Shown in pieces: positions 55,019 to 64,000 of a DNA stretch of 64,000 bases (position 1 is its first letter; each line of letters starts with the position of its first letter). The DNA comes from Marinomonas balearica (lineage in GTDB: Bacteria > Pseudomonadota > Gammaproteobacteria > Pseudomonadales > Marinomonadaceae), in contig NZ_SNXC01000014.1 in the NCBI RefSeq assembly GCF_004362145.1, positions 248,001 to 312,000 of the forward strand, given 5' to 3'. The translations under genes were made by a program, and so were the position numbers. The notes under the pieces were generated by a model. It saw nothing but the letters and a program-made list of their open reading frames with translations. It had not been told where the DNA came from and did no database searches.

Positions 55019-55594
55019 TTACTGAATGGTCCAGCTTGTAATAATTAAATTCACGCGGTAAGGCGGCTTTGTTACTTGTATTTTGCGAGGAAGCTCTAAG
55101 TTGTTTACATCAACGTAGCTGGAGTAGGTTACTTCCCAGCCGTCTTGTCTTATTACTTTAGGTTTTGCTAGGTTATCTGGCTGGTTTTCAATACGGGCTT
55201 CACTATACGGGTAGGGAAGACCTCTTATCCAATACTTTACCTGCGCAACAGGAAAGCGCCAGCCTAATTGTTCGAATAAAAGTCGTTCAGCATTAGTGCC
55301 TGTTACCGTTTCTTCGCTGTTTTTTAACGTGACAACGCCATCTGTGCTTTTGCTTAACTCGGTCGACCCTTGGCCAAATGGACCTACGATATTTAGCTGA
55401 AACTCTTCGTTGGTGTGATGCCAACTAAAGTTGCCAGATATCGCATCGTCTTTGGTTCTTATGCCGACTCGCCCTTGTGTGTCCCATGCTGAAATGTCTG
55501 ACGCATCTGCAAATTGTTTTTCCACCTTATGAGAAGGGGTGGAACAGGCAGACAAAAGAGCGCTGATGGCAATTACTGCTAGTCTGTTTTTCAT
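55019..55594 (-). CDS. lolB: outer-membrane lipoprotein receptor LolB
   Basis: LolB receives lipoproteins from LolA and inserts them into the outer membrane. The signal peptide ends in the lipobox ALLSAC with Cys near residue 17. The 191 residues include the WDTQGRVGIRTKDDAISGNFSW region typical of LolB (part shown as GRVGIRTKDDAISGNF) and PYPYS near residue 130. It is directly downstream of the TPR lipoprotein gene (3 bases). Confidence 0.93.
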   Translation of the reverse strand: MKNRLAVIAISALLSACSTPSHKVEKQFADASDISAWDTQGRVGIRTKDDAISGNFSWHHTNEEFQLNIVGPFGQGSTELSKSTDGVVTLKNSEETVTGTNAERLLFEQLGWRFPVAQVKYWIRGLPYPYSEARIENQPDNLAKPKVIRQDGWEVTYSSYVDVNNLELPRKIQVTKPPYRVNLIITSWTIQ

Positions 55595-55597
55595 GAG

Positions 55598-57400
55598 TTA
55601 GTTTGAAAACTCCATTATCAATTCTGGATTAAGTCTTTCTATGGTTTCCATTAAAACCGGATATTGAGGGGTGACTTGGTAAGCTTCTCGCCAAACGTCG
55701 TTCGCGAGTGATTGGTGGCCTTGATGCCAAAGTGTTTCACCGTAATGCGCGCCAATTTCCGCATCTTTTAATATCCCCCATGCTTTTTGAAGATAGAAGG
55801 TCGCTTGATCAATATCGTGCCTTAAAAATAGAACCCACCCGAGGCTGTCTATAATTGCTGGGTCTGTATCATCAAGGTTGTAGGCTTGTTCTATGTAGCT
55901 TTGAGCGCGTTCTAGTTCGTCAGAATTTACCAAGATTGTATAGCCGAGCGCATTAAGGTATTGAGGTTTATTAGGGTGATTTAATACAAGGGTTTCGAGC
56001 TCTGCTACAGCACCTTTCCATTGATTTAAGGATTCAAGCAATATTGCTTTTTTATATCGTACGGCATCAGCGTTTGGGTGATTTTTAAGAACGCTGTTGA
56101 TCAACTCCAGTGAAAGATCAGGTCTTTTATAGTGTTCGTGTAAGTTGGCAATTGATATTGTTTCTTCTTGCCATTTTTCGTCACTTAGGCGTTCGATAGC
56201 AAGAGGGTTAATTTCTTGCTCACGATTTAAGAAATACAATAGTTGTATTATTTGTTGTGTTGCATTCCATGCAAGTGGCCCATCCACTGTCTTGAGGATT
56301 TCAAAAGCGGCTTGTGGGTCGCCAGTTTTATTCAATGCTTCCGCTGTTAAAAGCTTGGATTGGTCGCGAAAGCTGTATTGTTGTTCGGGCAAGTGGGTTA
56401 ATACTGTCAATGCAGTTTGATAGTGCTGATATTCTATTAACTTTCCGGCAAAAGTTAGTCCCAGTTGCGTTCGATCAAAGCTTGAAAGATCTGCATTGTT
56501 GTAAAGCTCTGATGCGTTGCTGAGCTGGTTGTCTGCTACTAATAATTCAATAACAGGGATCAATAAGTGCTTGCTGTTAGGGAAATCATTCAACCCTGTT
56601 AAAAGTGTCGTGATCGCGTCATTGGTTTTACCCAGCTGATTTTGCGAATATCCTAATATGACAAAGAGGGACTTACACTCTTCTTTAGGCGCTTCATCAA
56701 ATAAGCTATTAATGATCGTCTCTTCTACTGTTTTATAGTCTCCAGCGAAGAAATCTAGCCTGTTGTTACCCAGTTTTAGATATATATTGGACAGTAATTC
56801 CTTGGGAAGTTCGTTGAATGTTTGTCGAACTGTTTCTAGAGTGTCTACTTCGCGAGAATGTTGGTCCAAGTAACTGGGGAAAAAACGCAACGACACATTA
56901 TGTTTAATTGCATGCATAATAAGTTGTGCTGCTTGTTTGTATCGACCGCTAGCGAAGTACAGTTGAAGTTGCAGAGGGTAAGGCTCTTCAGCTGAAGGAG
57001 CGATTGATATCCACAAGTTCGTGCTTTCTTCAATATATGCTGGGTTTTGACTGACGATAGCGATGTTTGTGACCCGTTTTGCCATCTTCTCGCTTTTTTC
57101 GTGCTTCAGTATTTTTACAAATTTTCCATACGCCGCACCAGGACCGTCTCTCTGAAGTAAAAATTCCGCTTCAAGGAGTTCTGTTAGATTCTCTTGGGAA
57201 ATATGCGTGTGGCTCTCGCTTGTAAATTCTATTGCTTGATGATCTTTAAGGTTCTGCTCTGTATCAGAGGTCGTTTCAGGGTTGATTGCACAAGCACCCA
57301 GCCACAGCGGAATAGACAAGGCCCATCCTATTTTTAATTTGTGTGAGCTAAGACGTGAAAATGCCTTCCTTAAAAGACTGCTTTGGTCAGCATTTATCAT
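55598..57400 (-). CDS. TPR-repeat lipoprotein
   Basis: I start at the ATG at 57400 (MINADQSS), which follows TGGAATAACT; an in-frame ATG at 57448 is 48 bases further. From 57400 the protein has 600 residues. A basic start, a hydrophobic segment and lipobox LWLGAC give a predicted lipidated Cys. The rest is helical tetratricopeptide repeat sequence. The position upstream of lolB and divergent from hemA is conserved in pseudomonads and relatives, where the homologue is a TPR protein of unclear function. Confidence 0.85.
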   Translation of the reverse strand: MINADQSSLLRKAFSRLSSHKLKIGWALSIPLWLGACAINPETTSDTEQNLKDHQAIEFTSESHTHISQENLTELLEAEFLLQRDGPGAAYGKFVKILKHEKSEKMAKRVTNIAIVSQNPAYIEESTNLWISIAPSAEEPYPLQLQLYFASGRYKQAAQLIMHAIKHNVSLRFFPSYLDQHSREVDTLETVRQTFNELPKELLSNIYLKLGNNRLDFFAGDYKTVEETIINSLFDEAPKEECKSLFVILGYSQNQLGKTNDAITTLLTGLNDFPNSKHLLIPVIELLVADNQLSNASELYNNADLSSFDRTQLGLTFAGKLIEYQHYQTALTVLTHLPEQQYSFRDQSKLLTAEALNKTGDPQAAFEILKTVDGPLAWNATQQIIQLLYFLNREQEINPLAIERLSDEKWQEETISIANLHEHYKRPDLSLELINSVLKNHPNADAVRYKKAILLESLNQWKGAVAELETLVLNHPNKPQYLNALGYTILVNSDELERAQSYIEQAYNLDDTDPAIIDSLGWVLFLRHDIDQATFYLQKAWGILKDAEIGAHYGETLWHQGHQSLANDVWREAYQVTPQYPVLMETIERLNPELIMEFSN

Positions 57401-57534
57401 AGTTATTCCAGTAAATCGTTCCATAACCGCATATGTTAGCTTCGTCATTGTGTCATGTCAGTGACAAAATTGTCTAAAGAGTAAAAAGGCGTCATTAATA
57501 TTTATTGACTCCATGGGGTGCGAAATTCGTGTAT

Positions 57535-57547
57535 TTATACGTATAAT
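57535..57547 (+). promoter_or_regulatory. -10 element of the hemA promoter within a palindrome
   Basis: TATAAT at 57542-57547 is a perfect -10 hexamer for hemA. It overlaps the 12-bp palindrome TTATACGTATAA (57535-57546). No good -35 is visible at 16-18 bases, which fits an activated promoter or one with weak basal strength. Regulator unknown. Confidence 0.45.
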
Positions 57548-57677
57548 ACGTGCTCTTTGTGAAAGGTGTTAGAGGTGTCCATTAATATAAATGGAAACCA
57601 TTTGCGATAAGGTATAGAAACCCGCAAAAATTCAACATCTTCTGGTTATGATCTCGTTTGAAGAGAAGAGTTCCTGA

Positions 57678-58973
57678 ATGCCTCTAATTACTGTGGGAGT
57701 AAACCACAAGACAGCACCAGTTGCTATTCGTGAGAAGGTTGCATTTGCTCCCGAAAAAATGATGGAGGCATTGTTCTCTCTTACTTCCGAGCAAATCGCT
57801 AATGAGGCAGTGATCGTTTCAACATGCAATCGTACCGAGTTGTATTGTACTGTCAGTGATGCCGCTAAGCTGGAAAAAATCGTTGAATGGTTAAGTCTGT
57901 ACCATGATATCGACTACGACCATCTACGCAAATATTGCTACAGCTATATTGAAGACGAAAGCATCCGCCACATTATGCGTGTAGCATCAGGCTTAGATTC
58001 TTTGATTTTAGGTGAACCTCAAATTTTGGGGCAAGTGAAGTCTGCCTTTGCGGTCTCTGAAGAAGGTCAGTATGTAAGTAGTGATTTACGCTCTCTGTTC
58101 CAAAAAACATTTTCTGTTGCCAAGCAAGTTAGAACGGATACTGCAATCGGTGAAAACCCAGTATCGATAGCCTTTGCTGCTGTTAGCCTTGCTCAGCGAA
58201 TATTTGCGGATATTCGTCAAAGCACGGCATTGCTTGTGGGGGCTGGTCAGACTATCGAGTTGGTTGCTCGGCATTTAAAAGAAGCTGGAATCAAGCGAAT
58301 CATTGTGGCCAATCGTACTTTAGCCAGAGCTGAAACTTTAGCGAATGAATTGGATGCAGAAGCCATTCTTTTGGGGGATTTACACGACTTTTTACCTCAT
58401 GCAGATATTGTGATTTCATCTACCGCGAGCCAGCTGCCCATTATTGGTAAGGGCATGGTCGAAAAGGCTACACAAAAACGTCGTCACAACCCAATGTTGT
58501 TGGTAGATATTGCTGTGCCGCGTGATATCGAACCAGAAGTTGAAGAAGTAAAAGATGCCTATTTGTATACCGTTGATGATCTGCATTCAGTCATTGATGA
58601 AAATATAAAAGCACGAGAAGACGCCGCTAAAACCGCAGAAAATATTGTTGAATCTGGTGTTCAATCGTATCGAAGAGCGTTGGAATCACGTAAGGTTTCC
58701 GACTTGATTGTTGAATACCGGGCAAATTCGGAGCAAATTAAAAAAGCAGAGCTTGAAAAAGCACTGAAGAATTTGCAGTCCGGTCAAACTGCTGAGCAAG
58801 TTGTTACTAAGCTTGCTCACAGCCTAATGAATAAACTAATTCATGCTCCCACTCTGTATCTTAGAGAAGCGGGAGCTCAAGCTGACGATAATGGGCTGGA
58901 TGTTGCTTCGTCGGTACTTGGTTTGCTAGATGCAAAAGAAAATGATTCTGGCAGCAATGACAAAAAAATATAA
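57678..58973 (+). CDS. hemA: glutamyl-tRNA reductase
   Basis: HemA reduces glutamyl-tRNA to glutamate semialdehyde, first step of haem synthesis. The 431 residues are standard. The catalytic Cys is in STCNRTELYC near residue 50, GEPQILGQVK near 113, and the NADPH motif GAGQTIELVARHL near 190. RBS is weak (AGAG 9 bases before ATG). It is followed by prfA with 21 bases between. Confidence 0.96.
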   Translation: MPLITVGVNHKTAPVAIREKVAFAPEKMMEALFSLTSEQIANEAVIVSTCNRTELYCTVSDAAKLEKIVEWLSLYHDIDYDHLRKYCYSYIEDESIRHIMRVASGLDSLILGEPQILGQVKSAFAVSEEGQYVSSDLRSLFQKTFSVAKQVRTDTAIGENPVSIAFAAVSLAQRIFADIRQSTALLVGAGQTIELVARHLKEAGIKRIIVANRTLARAETLANELDAEAILLGDLHDFLPHADIVISSTASQLPIIGKGMVEKATQKRRHNPMLLVDIAVPRDIEPEVEEVKDAYLYTVDDLHSVIDENIKAREDAAKTAENIVESGVQSYRRALESRKVSDLIVEYRANSEQIKKAELEKALKNLQSGQTAEQVVTKLAHSLMNKLIHAPTLYLREAGAQADDNGLDVASSVLGLLDAKENDSGSNDKKI

Positions 58974-58994
58974 CGAAGAAAAAGACAGCAAAGA

Positions 58995-60083
58995 ATGAAA
59001 GAATCGATAAAGTTAAAGCTAGAAAGTTTGGCAGAACGGTACGAAGAGCTGGCTGCGCTTTTGAGCGAAGCAGATGTGATCATGGATCAAAACTTATTCC
59101 GCAATTATTCAAAGGAATACGCTGAATTAGAGCCTGTTGTAAAGTGCTTTGAAGAGTACCAGCTGGTGCTGGAAAACATTGAAGAAGCACAACTTATGCT
59201 TACAGACTCAGATCCTGATATTAAAGATATGGGGCAAGAAGAACTGAAATCTGGCAACGAACAAAAGGACGTGTTGCTATTAGACTTACAGAAGCTGCTG
59301 TTACCCAAAGATCCGAATGATTCTAAAAACGTCTTTCTTGAAATACGAGCAGGAACCGGTGGCGATGAAGCCTCTATTTTCTCAGGCGACCTCTTTAGAA
59401 TGTACTCTCGTTATGCAGAGACACAACGATGGAAGGTTGAAGTTGTTAGTGCAAATGAGGGCGAACACGGAGGTTACAAAGAGGTTATTGCACGGATTGT
59501 CGGTGAAGGCGCTTACTCAAAATTGAAGTTTGAATCCGGTGCACATCGAGTTCAACGAGTTCCCGCAACAGAGTCTCAAGGCCGAATTCATACATCCGCA
59601 TGTACTGTTGCAGTGATGCCAGAAATGGATGAAGTTTCAGATATTGATATAAACAAGGCGGATTTACGCGTCGATACATTCCGAGCATCGGGCGCGGGTG
59701 GTCAGCACGTAAACAAAACTGATTCTGCAATTCGTATCGTGCATTTACCGACAGGGGTTGTTGTAGAGTGTCAGGATGAGCGCTCACAACATAAAAACCG
59801 TGCGAAAGCGATGGCTTTACTTGCTTCTCGATTAAAAGCGGCTGAAGAAGATAAGGCTGCGGCGGAGCAATCTGAAACACGTCGCTCATTGGTCGGAAGT
59901 GGCGACCGTTCTGACCGCATCCGTACCTATAATTACCCTCAAGGGCGTGTTACTGATCACCGCATTAATTTGACCTTGTACAAATTGGATGAAATCGTAG
60001 GTGGAGATTTAGATGTGCTAGTTGGGCCGCTTGTGAACGAACATCAGGCTGATCAGTTGGCAACTCTTGGTGGAGAAGGTTAA
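58995..60083 (+). CDS. prfA: peptide chain release factor 1
   Basis: RF1 ends translation at UAG and UAA. The 362 residues carry the GGQ peptidyl-release motif in [16 protein letters not shown] near residue 230. The stop-recognition region (about 186-192) reads PATESQG, fitting the RF1 PxT type. It is between hemA and prmC; RBS AAGAAAGAAAG-like. Confidence 0.97.
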   Translation: MKESIKLKLESLAERYEELAALLSEADVIMDQNLFRNYSKEYAELEPVVKCFEEYQLVLENIEEAQLMLTDSDPDIKDMGQEELKSGNEQKDVLLLDLQKLLLPKDPNDSKNVFLEIRAGTGGDEASIFSGDLFRMYSRYAETQRWKVEVVSANEGEHGGYKEVIARIVGEGAYSKLKFESGAHRVQRVPATESQGRIHTSACTVAVMPEMDEVSDIDINKADLRVDTFRASGAGGQHVNKTDSAIRIVHLPTGVVVECQDERSQHKNRAKAMALLASRLKAAEEDKAAAEQSETRRSLVGSGDRSDRIRTYNYPQGRVTDHRINLTLYKLDEIVGGDLDVLVGPLVNEHQADQLATLGGEG

Positions 60084-60089
60084 TCTTTC

Positions 60090-60929
60090 ATGAGGATTGA
60101 TCAATGTTTAAGAGAGGCGCAGCAGCGCCTCTCTTCCGTTAGTGATACTGAAAAACTGGATACTGAGCTTTTGTTGGCTCATTGTCTGACCGTAACTCGA
60201 ACCTATTTGTTTACCTGGTCTGATAAAGAAGTAGATGAATCGAACTTGTCTCGATTTGATGCGATGCTTGAGCGAAGAATAAGCGGCGAACCGATAGCTT
60301 ATATTCTCGGAAAACAAGACTTTTGGAGTTTAGAGCTTGAAGTTGCGCCTTCAACTTTGATCCCTCGGCCGGATACCGAGCGCTTAGTCGAAGTCGCACT
60401 CGACTTGATGGCTGTCGTGCAAGTGCCTCGGATATTGGATTTAGGAACAGGTACGGGAGCAATAGCACTTGCGCTGGCTAAAGAGCGACAAGATGCAGTT
60501 GTTACGGGAGCCGATTATGTCGAAGATGCGGTTAATCTTGCGAAGTGCAATGCTGCTAACAACGAATTGGATGTGCATTTTCTTCAAAGTGATTGGTTTT
60601 CTGATATACCGTTGAGCGAGCAATACCATCTAATTGTATCTAACCCACCTTATATAGACCCTAATGATAAGCACCTGTCAGAAGGTGATGTTCGCTTTGA
60701 GCCAGAATCCGCTTTAATTGCTGATGACGAAGGGATGGGTGACATTCATCGTATACTGGACGAAGCGCCTAAGTTTTTGTGTGGACAAGGTTGGCTAGTC
60801 TTCGAACATGGTTACGATCAAGGAGAAAAAGTACGAGATGCTTTTGCCTTACGTGGATTCGAATCGATCAAAACCTTCATAGATTACGGTGGAAATGATC
60901 GTGTCACGATAGGACAGAAGGGGAGTTAA
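60090..60929 (+). CDS. prmC: release factor glutamine methyltransferase
   Basis: PrmC methylates the Gln of the GGQ motif in release factors. The 279 residues have the N-terminal helical domain, the SAM motif LDLGTGTGAIALAL near residue 115 and the catalytic NPPY in IVSNPPYIDPNDKHL near 185. It follows prfA by 6 bases, which makes functional sense since PrfA is its substrate. Confidence 0.96.
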   Translation: MRIDQCLREAQQRLSSVSDTEKLDTELLLAHCLTVTRTYLFTWSDKEVDESNLSRFDAMLERRISGEPIAYILGKQDFWSLELEVAPSTLIPRPDTERLVEVALDLMAVVQVPRILDLGTGTGAIALALAKERQDAVVTGADYVEDAVNLAKCNAANNELDVHFLQSDWFSDIPLSEQYHLIVSNPPYIDPNDKHLSEGDVRFEPESALIADDEGMGDIHRILDEAPKFLCGQGWLVFEHGYDQGEKVRDAFALRGFESIKTFIDYGGNDRVTIGQKGS

Positions 60930-60941
60930 TCGCCTTCTGTC
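60913..60941. repeat. 9-bp inverted repeat across the prmC stop
   Basis: GACAGAAGG (60913-60921) and CCTTCTGTC (60933-60941) are perfect arms with an 11-base loop, spanning the prmC stop codon and lying before the convergent yaaA end. It may be a two-way terminator, but no T run is present. Confidence 0.5.
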
Positions 60942-60955
60942 TATATTCGCTCAAC

Positions 60956-61741
60956 TTACTTTTTTGCAGGCTGATCTTTTTCTAGACGGATAAATACCGG
61001 AGTGGTCTCGGTGGAGCGCGCTTCGTCATATTGATAGCCTTGATAATCAAATGCTTTTAATTCGCCCAATGTGGTTGCTTTGCTGTCCAGCAAATAGCGA
61101 ACCATCATGCCTCTTGCTTTCTTTGCATAAAAACTGATGACTTTAAACTGACCATTTTTTTCATCAAGAAAATTTGGGGTGATGATCTGCTTAGAAATTT
61201 TCTTGGTATTTACGGCCTTGAAATATTCATTTGAGGCGAGGTTTACCAGCAGTTCTCCCTCTTCTAACTCCTGTTCCAGAGTATTAGCGATTTTGTCTCC
61301 CCAAAATTGATATAAATTATCGCCATTTGGGTTGCCTAGTCGTGTCCCCATCTCTAGGCGATACGCTTGCATTTTATCCAAAGGTTTTAATAATCCATAC
61401 AGGCCGCTGAGTATGCGTAAACTCTTTTGTGCTGTTTCAATATTGTCTTCAGTGAAGCTATATGCATCTAAGCCAGTGTAGACATCGCCCATAAATGTGA
61501 AAACTGCGGGACGGCTGTTCGTGTCTGTGTGGTTGATATCCCAGTCGTGATAGCGCTCGACGTTCAATGTCGCCAATTTGTCGCTTAGTTTCATCAATCC
61601 TGCAATGTCAGAGGGCGAATATGGCTTTATGGTGGTGATCAGGGTTTGAGCATCGTCCAAAAAAAGAGGAGTTGTTACTTTGCTTGTGGGTAGCGTGCTC
61701 TCTAAATCCAATGTTTTTGCGGGAGATATCAAATATTTCAT
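60956..61741 (-). CDS. yaaA: peroxide stress protein YaaA
   Basis: YaaA (DUF328) limits iron-dependent DNA damage under peroxide stress in E. coli. I use the ATG at 61741 (MKYLISPAKTLDLES), the family N terminus, giving 261 residues; a longer in-frame version from 61852 would add 37 unlike residues and overlap a divergent gene. The core GLYGLLKPLDKMQAYRLEMGTRL is typical (shown in part as LKPLDKMQAYRLEM). Confidence 0.93.
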   Translation of the reverse strand: MKYLISPAKTLDLESTLPTSKVTTPLFLDDAQTLITTIKPYSPSDIAGLMKLSDKLATLNVERYHDWDINHTDTNSRPAVFTFMGDVYTGLDAYSFTEDNIETAQKSLRILSGLYGLLKPLDKMQAYRLEMGTRLGNPNGDNLYQFWGDKIANTLEQELEEGELLVNLASNEYFKAVNTKKISKQIITPNFLDEKNGQFKVISFYAKKARGMMVRYLLDSKATTLGELKAFDYQGYQYDEARSTETTPVFIRLEKDQPAKK

Positions 61742-61831
61742 GTTACAGCCTAATTTCAATGATTGCGTTTTATTGTGATTATCCATAGAGTGTTGATAGA
61801 TATCTAGCGAATAGAGCGATAGAGATTTTTT

Positions 61832-62050
61832 ATGGAAAATAACTTGATTCAATTTCCTCTAAACACTAAGTCCACTGAACAGCTTAAGATGGATTCTGAC
61901 ACCAGCTCGACAGCACAAACTGAACTGGAAGAGTTAAGAGGAGCATTTGATGATGCTCGCAAGGAGTGGCCCTTGGAATTTAGAGAGTTTCCAGAGACAA
62001 ACCGCATCATTCCGGCTAAGCTGGCATCGTCAAAAGTCGCTCGCTCTTAA
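61832..62050 (+). CDS. 72-residue protein of unknown function
   Basis: A short acidic soluble protein I do not recognise, with low-complexity Ser/Thr sequence (DTSSTAQTELEEL) and a C-terminal segment rich in Pro and basic residues. The ATG has only a weak ribosome site. It is divergent from yaaA with 90 bases between starts. Reality is uncertain. Confidence 0.4.
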   Translation: MENNLIQFPLNTKSTEQLKMDSDTSSTAQTELEELRGAFDDARKEWPLEFREFPETNRIIPAKLASSKVARS

Positions 62051-62121
62051 ATTGCAAATTTGAATTCTTATTTGCACCCCATTTGTTAATTCTTTCATTT
62101 TGATAGTAGTAGATCTGTTTG

Positions 62122-63027
62122 ATGATCGCTTTATTGGTTAAACATTCTCTCCCTTTTATGTTTGTCGCCGCATTAGCAGGCTTTTTGTTACCGGCAGTGT
62201 CTGCATTTATTTTTCCATATTTGCCGTATGTGCTTTTTACATTGATGTTGCTTACTTTACTCAGTATGCCGCCTAACGATGTTTTACGTTGCTTGGCGAC
62301 TCCTCGAGTGTGGAATTACAGCCTTGTTCATGGCGCAGGGTTTATGATGCTGTTGCTTGTACTGAACGCTTGTATTTCGATAGATCAAAATCTTATGTTA
62401 GCGATGGTCGCCGTGGCTGCGACAGGGTCTTTATTTGCGACACCTGCGATTGTCAGGGCACTAGGTTTTGATGCCATTGAAGCAATGGCGATGACAATTG
62501 CAACGACCTTGTTACTGCCTGTGTTCATCATACTGACGATTTATCTATTTCCTACTCCGGATTCTGCGTTGGATATGAAAGCATACGGCGAGAGACTTTT
62601 TGTGTTTATATTAAGTCCATTAATGTTGTCTTATTTGTTGCGAAGGCTAGTTGCCGCTGAGCTTTTAAGTTTCCTGTTAAACAAAGTCTCAAAATACACA
62701 ATTTTATTGGTGTTTGCTTTTCCCTTTGGTCTGATAGGGTATTTCCGCACGTTATGGGACAGTACTCCTATGTTAGCCTATCAATATCTTTTGATTGCAT
62801 TTGCATTAAGTGCGCTTTTCTTTGTGGTTGCATTACTCATGTACTGGAAATATGGAAAAGAAGTCGCTTTAACTGCGGCGATTACCTCTGGAAATAGAAA
62901 TGTACTCTTAACTTTTACGATTGCCAGTGGCCTATTGGGACCAGCATTCCTTCCTTTGGCGGGTGCCATGCAGCTACCAATGTATTTGTTACCTGCGATC
63001 ACTAAGTTATTAAATCGTAAGCTATAA
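62122..63027 (+). CDS. bile acid:sodium symporter-like membrane protein
   Basis: A polytopic protein of about 301 residues (ATG at 62122; a TTG one codon upstream is possible) with about nine hydrophobic helices and two short loops. The second half holds AAITSGNRNVLLTFTIASGL, a motif typical of SBF-like (BASS) family proteins near a binding site. Substrate unknown. It precedes the chemoreceptor gene by 197 bases. Confidence 0.8.
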   Translation: MIALLVKHSLPFMFVAALAGFLLPAVSAFIFPYLPYVLFTLMLLTLLSMPPNDVLRCLATPRVWNYSLVHGAGFMMLLLVLNACISIDQNLMLAMVAVAATGSLFATPAIVRALGFDAIEAMAMTIATTLLLPVFIILTIYLFPTPDSALDMKAYGERLFVFILSPLMLSYLLRRLVAAELLSFLLNKVSKYTILLVFAFPFGLIGYFRTLWDSTPMLAYQYLLIAFALSALFFVVALLMYWKYGKEVALTAAITSGNRNVLLTFTIASGLLGPAFLPLAGAMQLPMYLLPAITKLLNRKL

Positions 63028-63224
63028 ATTATTTTTATCTTTAAATGTCTTCGATTTACAAGCCTTCCTAACCTGTAATGTCATATCTGTGAGTAATATT
63101 CAATTCTTCTATCGGATTGTTTTTTCTTATATATAAAAATTGCTAATATAATTACTTGCTTTTATGTATTGGCCAGTCCAATTTTAAAGTTGCATCTAAG
63201 GATAAATTAGGAATTTCTAAAATA

Positions 63225-64000
63225 ATGAGAATAAATAAACCTGTGACTGATAACGAGCAAACATTTTCCAAGGATGTGAAGCTTGTATCGACAACTGATC
63301 AAAAGGGTCGAATAACCCACTGTAATGACGCATTTGTAAAAATCAGTGGCTACACCAAAGAGGAGCTCATTGGCAGTCCTCACAATATTGTTCGGCACCC
63401 GGATATGCCACCGGCCGCTTTTGACGTTATGTGGCAGCACTTAAAGCGCGGTGAGCCATGGATGGGATTGGTTAAAAACCGTTGCAAGAATGGCGATTTC
63501 TATTGGGTTGATGCTTATGTTACCCCTATAAGTGAAAAAGGAACCGTTATTGGCTATGAATCGGTTCGAAGTGTGCCTGATAAAAAAGACGTCCATCGTG
63601 CCGATAAATTGTATAAATCGATTAACGCCGGAAAAGTACATCGTAGTTTGCCTGACTGGTCGATCCCCGTTGCTATTTCTATATTGGGAGTTATATGCTC
63701 AGTTGCGGGGGGCGTTGCATATGGATCTGAGTTTGGTGTGTTTGCTTTGCTGGTCAGCTCTATCCTAATTTCAGTTTTGCTTGCACTGAAGCTCGGCAAA
63801 TATAAGCAGGTATTAAACGAGTCATTGTCTGGAGCATTTCGTCATTCATTAGCGGTTCAGTCTTATACGGATCACGACCCTTTTTTAGGATCCGTTGAAG
63901 TTGGAATTAAAAGTAAAAATTCGCACTTAGAAACCGTTTTGACTCGAATTGAAGATGAGTCAGGCAAGGTTTCGGATCAATCGTCGATTGGTTTGAACCA
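63225..64000 (+). CDS. Aer-like PAS-domain methyl-accepting chemoreceptor (3' end cut)
   Basis: The first 258 residues are visible and the frame stays open to the window end. The N-terminal PAS domain (about residues 8-110) carries the Aer-type signatures YTKEELIGSPHNIVRHPDMP and PWMGLVKNRCKNGDFYWVDAY, which in Aer bind FAD to sense oxygen or redox state. Two hydrophobic segments (about 144-165 and 170-190) follow, then the start of a HAMP-like or linker region. The C-terminal signalling domain lies beyond the window. Confidence 0.9.
   Translation, partial: MRINKPVTDNEQTFSKDVKLVSTTDQKGRITHCNDAFVKISGYTKEELIGSPHNIVRHPDMPPAAFDVMWQHLKRGEPWMGLVKNRCKNGDFYWVDAYVTPISEKGTVIGYESVRSVPDKKDVHRADKLYKSINAGKVHRSLPDWSIPVAISILGVICSVAGGVAYGSEFGVFALLVSSILISVLLALKLGKYKQVLNESLSGAFRHSLAVQSYTDHDPFLGSVEVGIKSKNSHLETVLTRIEDESGKVSDQSSIGLN

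Noticed and set aside
1-64000. CRISPR array, prophage, insertion sequence or integron
   Set aside because: No direct-repeat arrays with regular spacers, no transposase or integrase frame, and no att-like duplication next to the tRNA genes were found by reading.

Overview
The window looks like ordinary chromosome from a marine gammaproteobacterium, most likely an Oceanospirillales member close to Marinomonas. This assignment is inferred from gene content and order: surE-pcm-nlpD-rpoS, hemA-prfA-prmC facing lolB-ispE-prs-rplY-pth-ychF, yciI/yciB beside rnm-yciO-rluB, and smp beside serB. Base composition is moderate to low GC. I see no insertion sequence, integrase, prophage, CRISPR array, rRNA or toxin-antitoxin island. 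The first gene (surE) is cut at its 5' end and the last (an Aer-like PAS chemoreceptor) at its 3' end.

Layout. 1-4.1 kb: surE-pcm-DUF368 (PopT-type undecaprenyl-phosphate transporter)-nlpD-rpoS, an overlapping same-strand run closed by a strong terminator. 4.2-7.9 kb: an Smp/AhpA-like membrane protein with a degenerate nucleotide-cyclase-like domain, divergent from serB, then a LysR regulator. 8-11.3 kb: a solitary HepT-like protein with a substituted catalytic residue, and moaA-moaB-moeA for molybdenum cofactor. 11.5-20 kb: tesB, a GGDEF diguanylate cyclase, queG, ilvIH, a membrane zinc protease, a LysE exporter and an Lrp regulator. 20-28 kb: an EamA permease, cysE, mnmC, a periplasmic cyclophilin, a SelW-like protein, yciI, yciB, rnm and yciO. 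28-38.4 kb: rluB, DUF1499, an RstAB-type two-component pair, metR, argF, grxD, a 2-Cys peroxiredoxin, two LysR regulators and ldhA.

38.4-49.9 kb: two cold-shock genes with long leaders, a DUF2058 protein, a ChrR-like cupin translationally coupled to an FAA hydrolase, a short DTW-domain protein, a GST, bamD divergent from rluD-pgeF, clpB with a possible sigma-32 promoter, and a small outer-membrane barrel. 50.0-50.5 kb: five tRNA genes alternating Gln-Met-Gln-Met-Gln with identical copies and one clear promoter. 50.6-57.4 kb: ychF, pth, rplY, prs, ispE, lolB and a TPR lipoprotein. 57.7-64 kb: hemA-prfA-prmC, yaaA, a 72-residue unknown, an SBF-like membrane protein and the start of the chemoreceptor.

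Most genes are housekeeping: envelope assembly (NlpD, BamD, LolB, PopT-like), translation and RNA modification (RluB, RluD, MnmC, QueG, Pth, PrfA, PrmC), stress response (RpoS, ClpB, peroxiredoxin, Grx4, cold-shock proteins) and biosynthesis. No obvious new multi-gene system stands out. The less explained items are the HepT-like singleton with His-to-Asn, the cyclase-like domain lacking its metal aspartates, the tRNA array, several perfect inverted repeats, and four small unknown proteins. All functions are from reading motifs and remembered family features; no database search was run.
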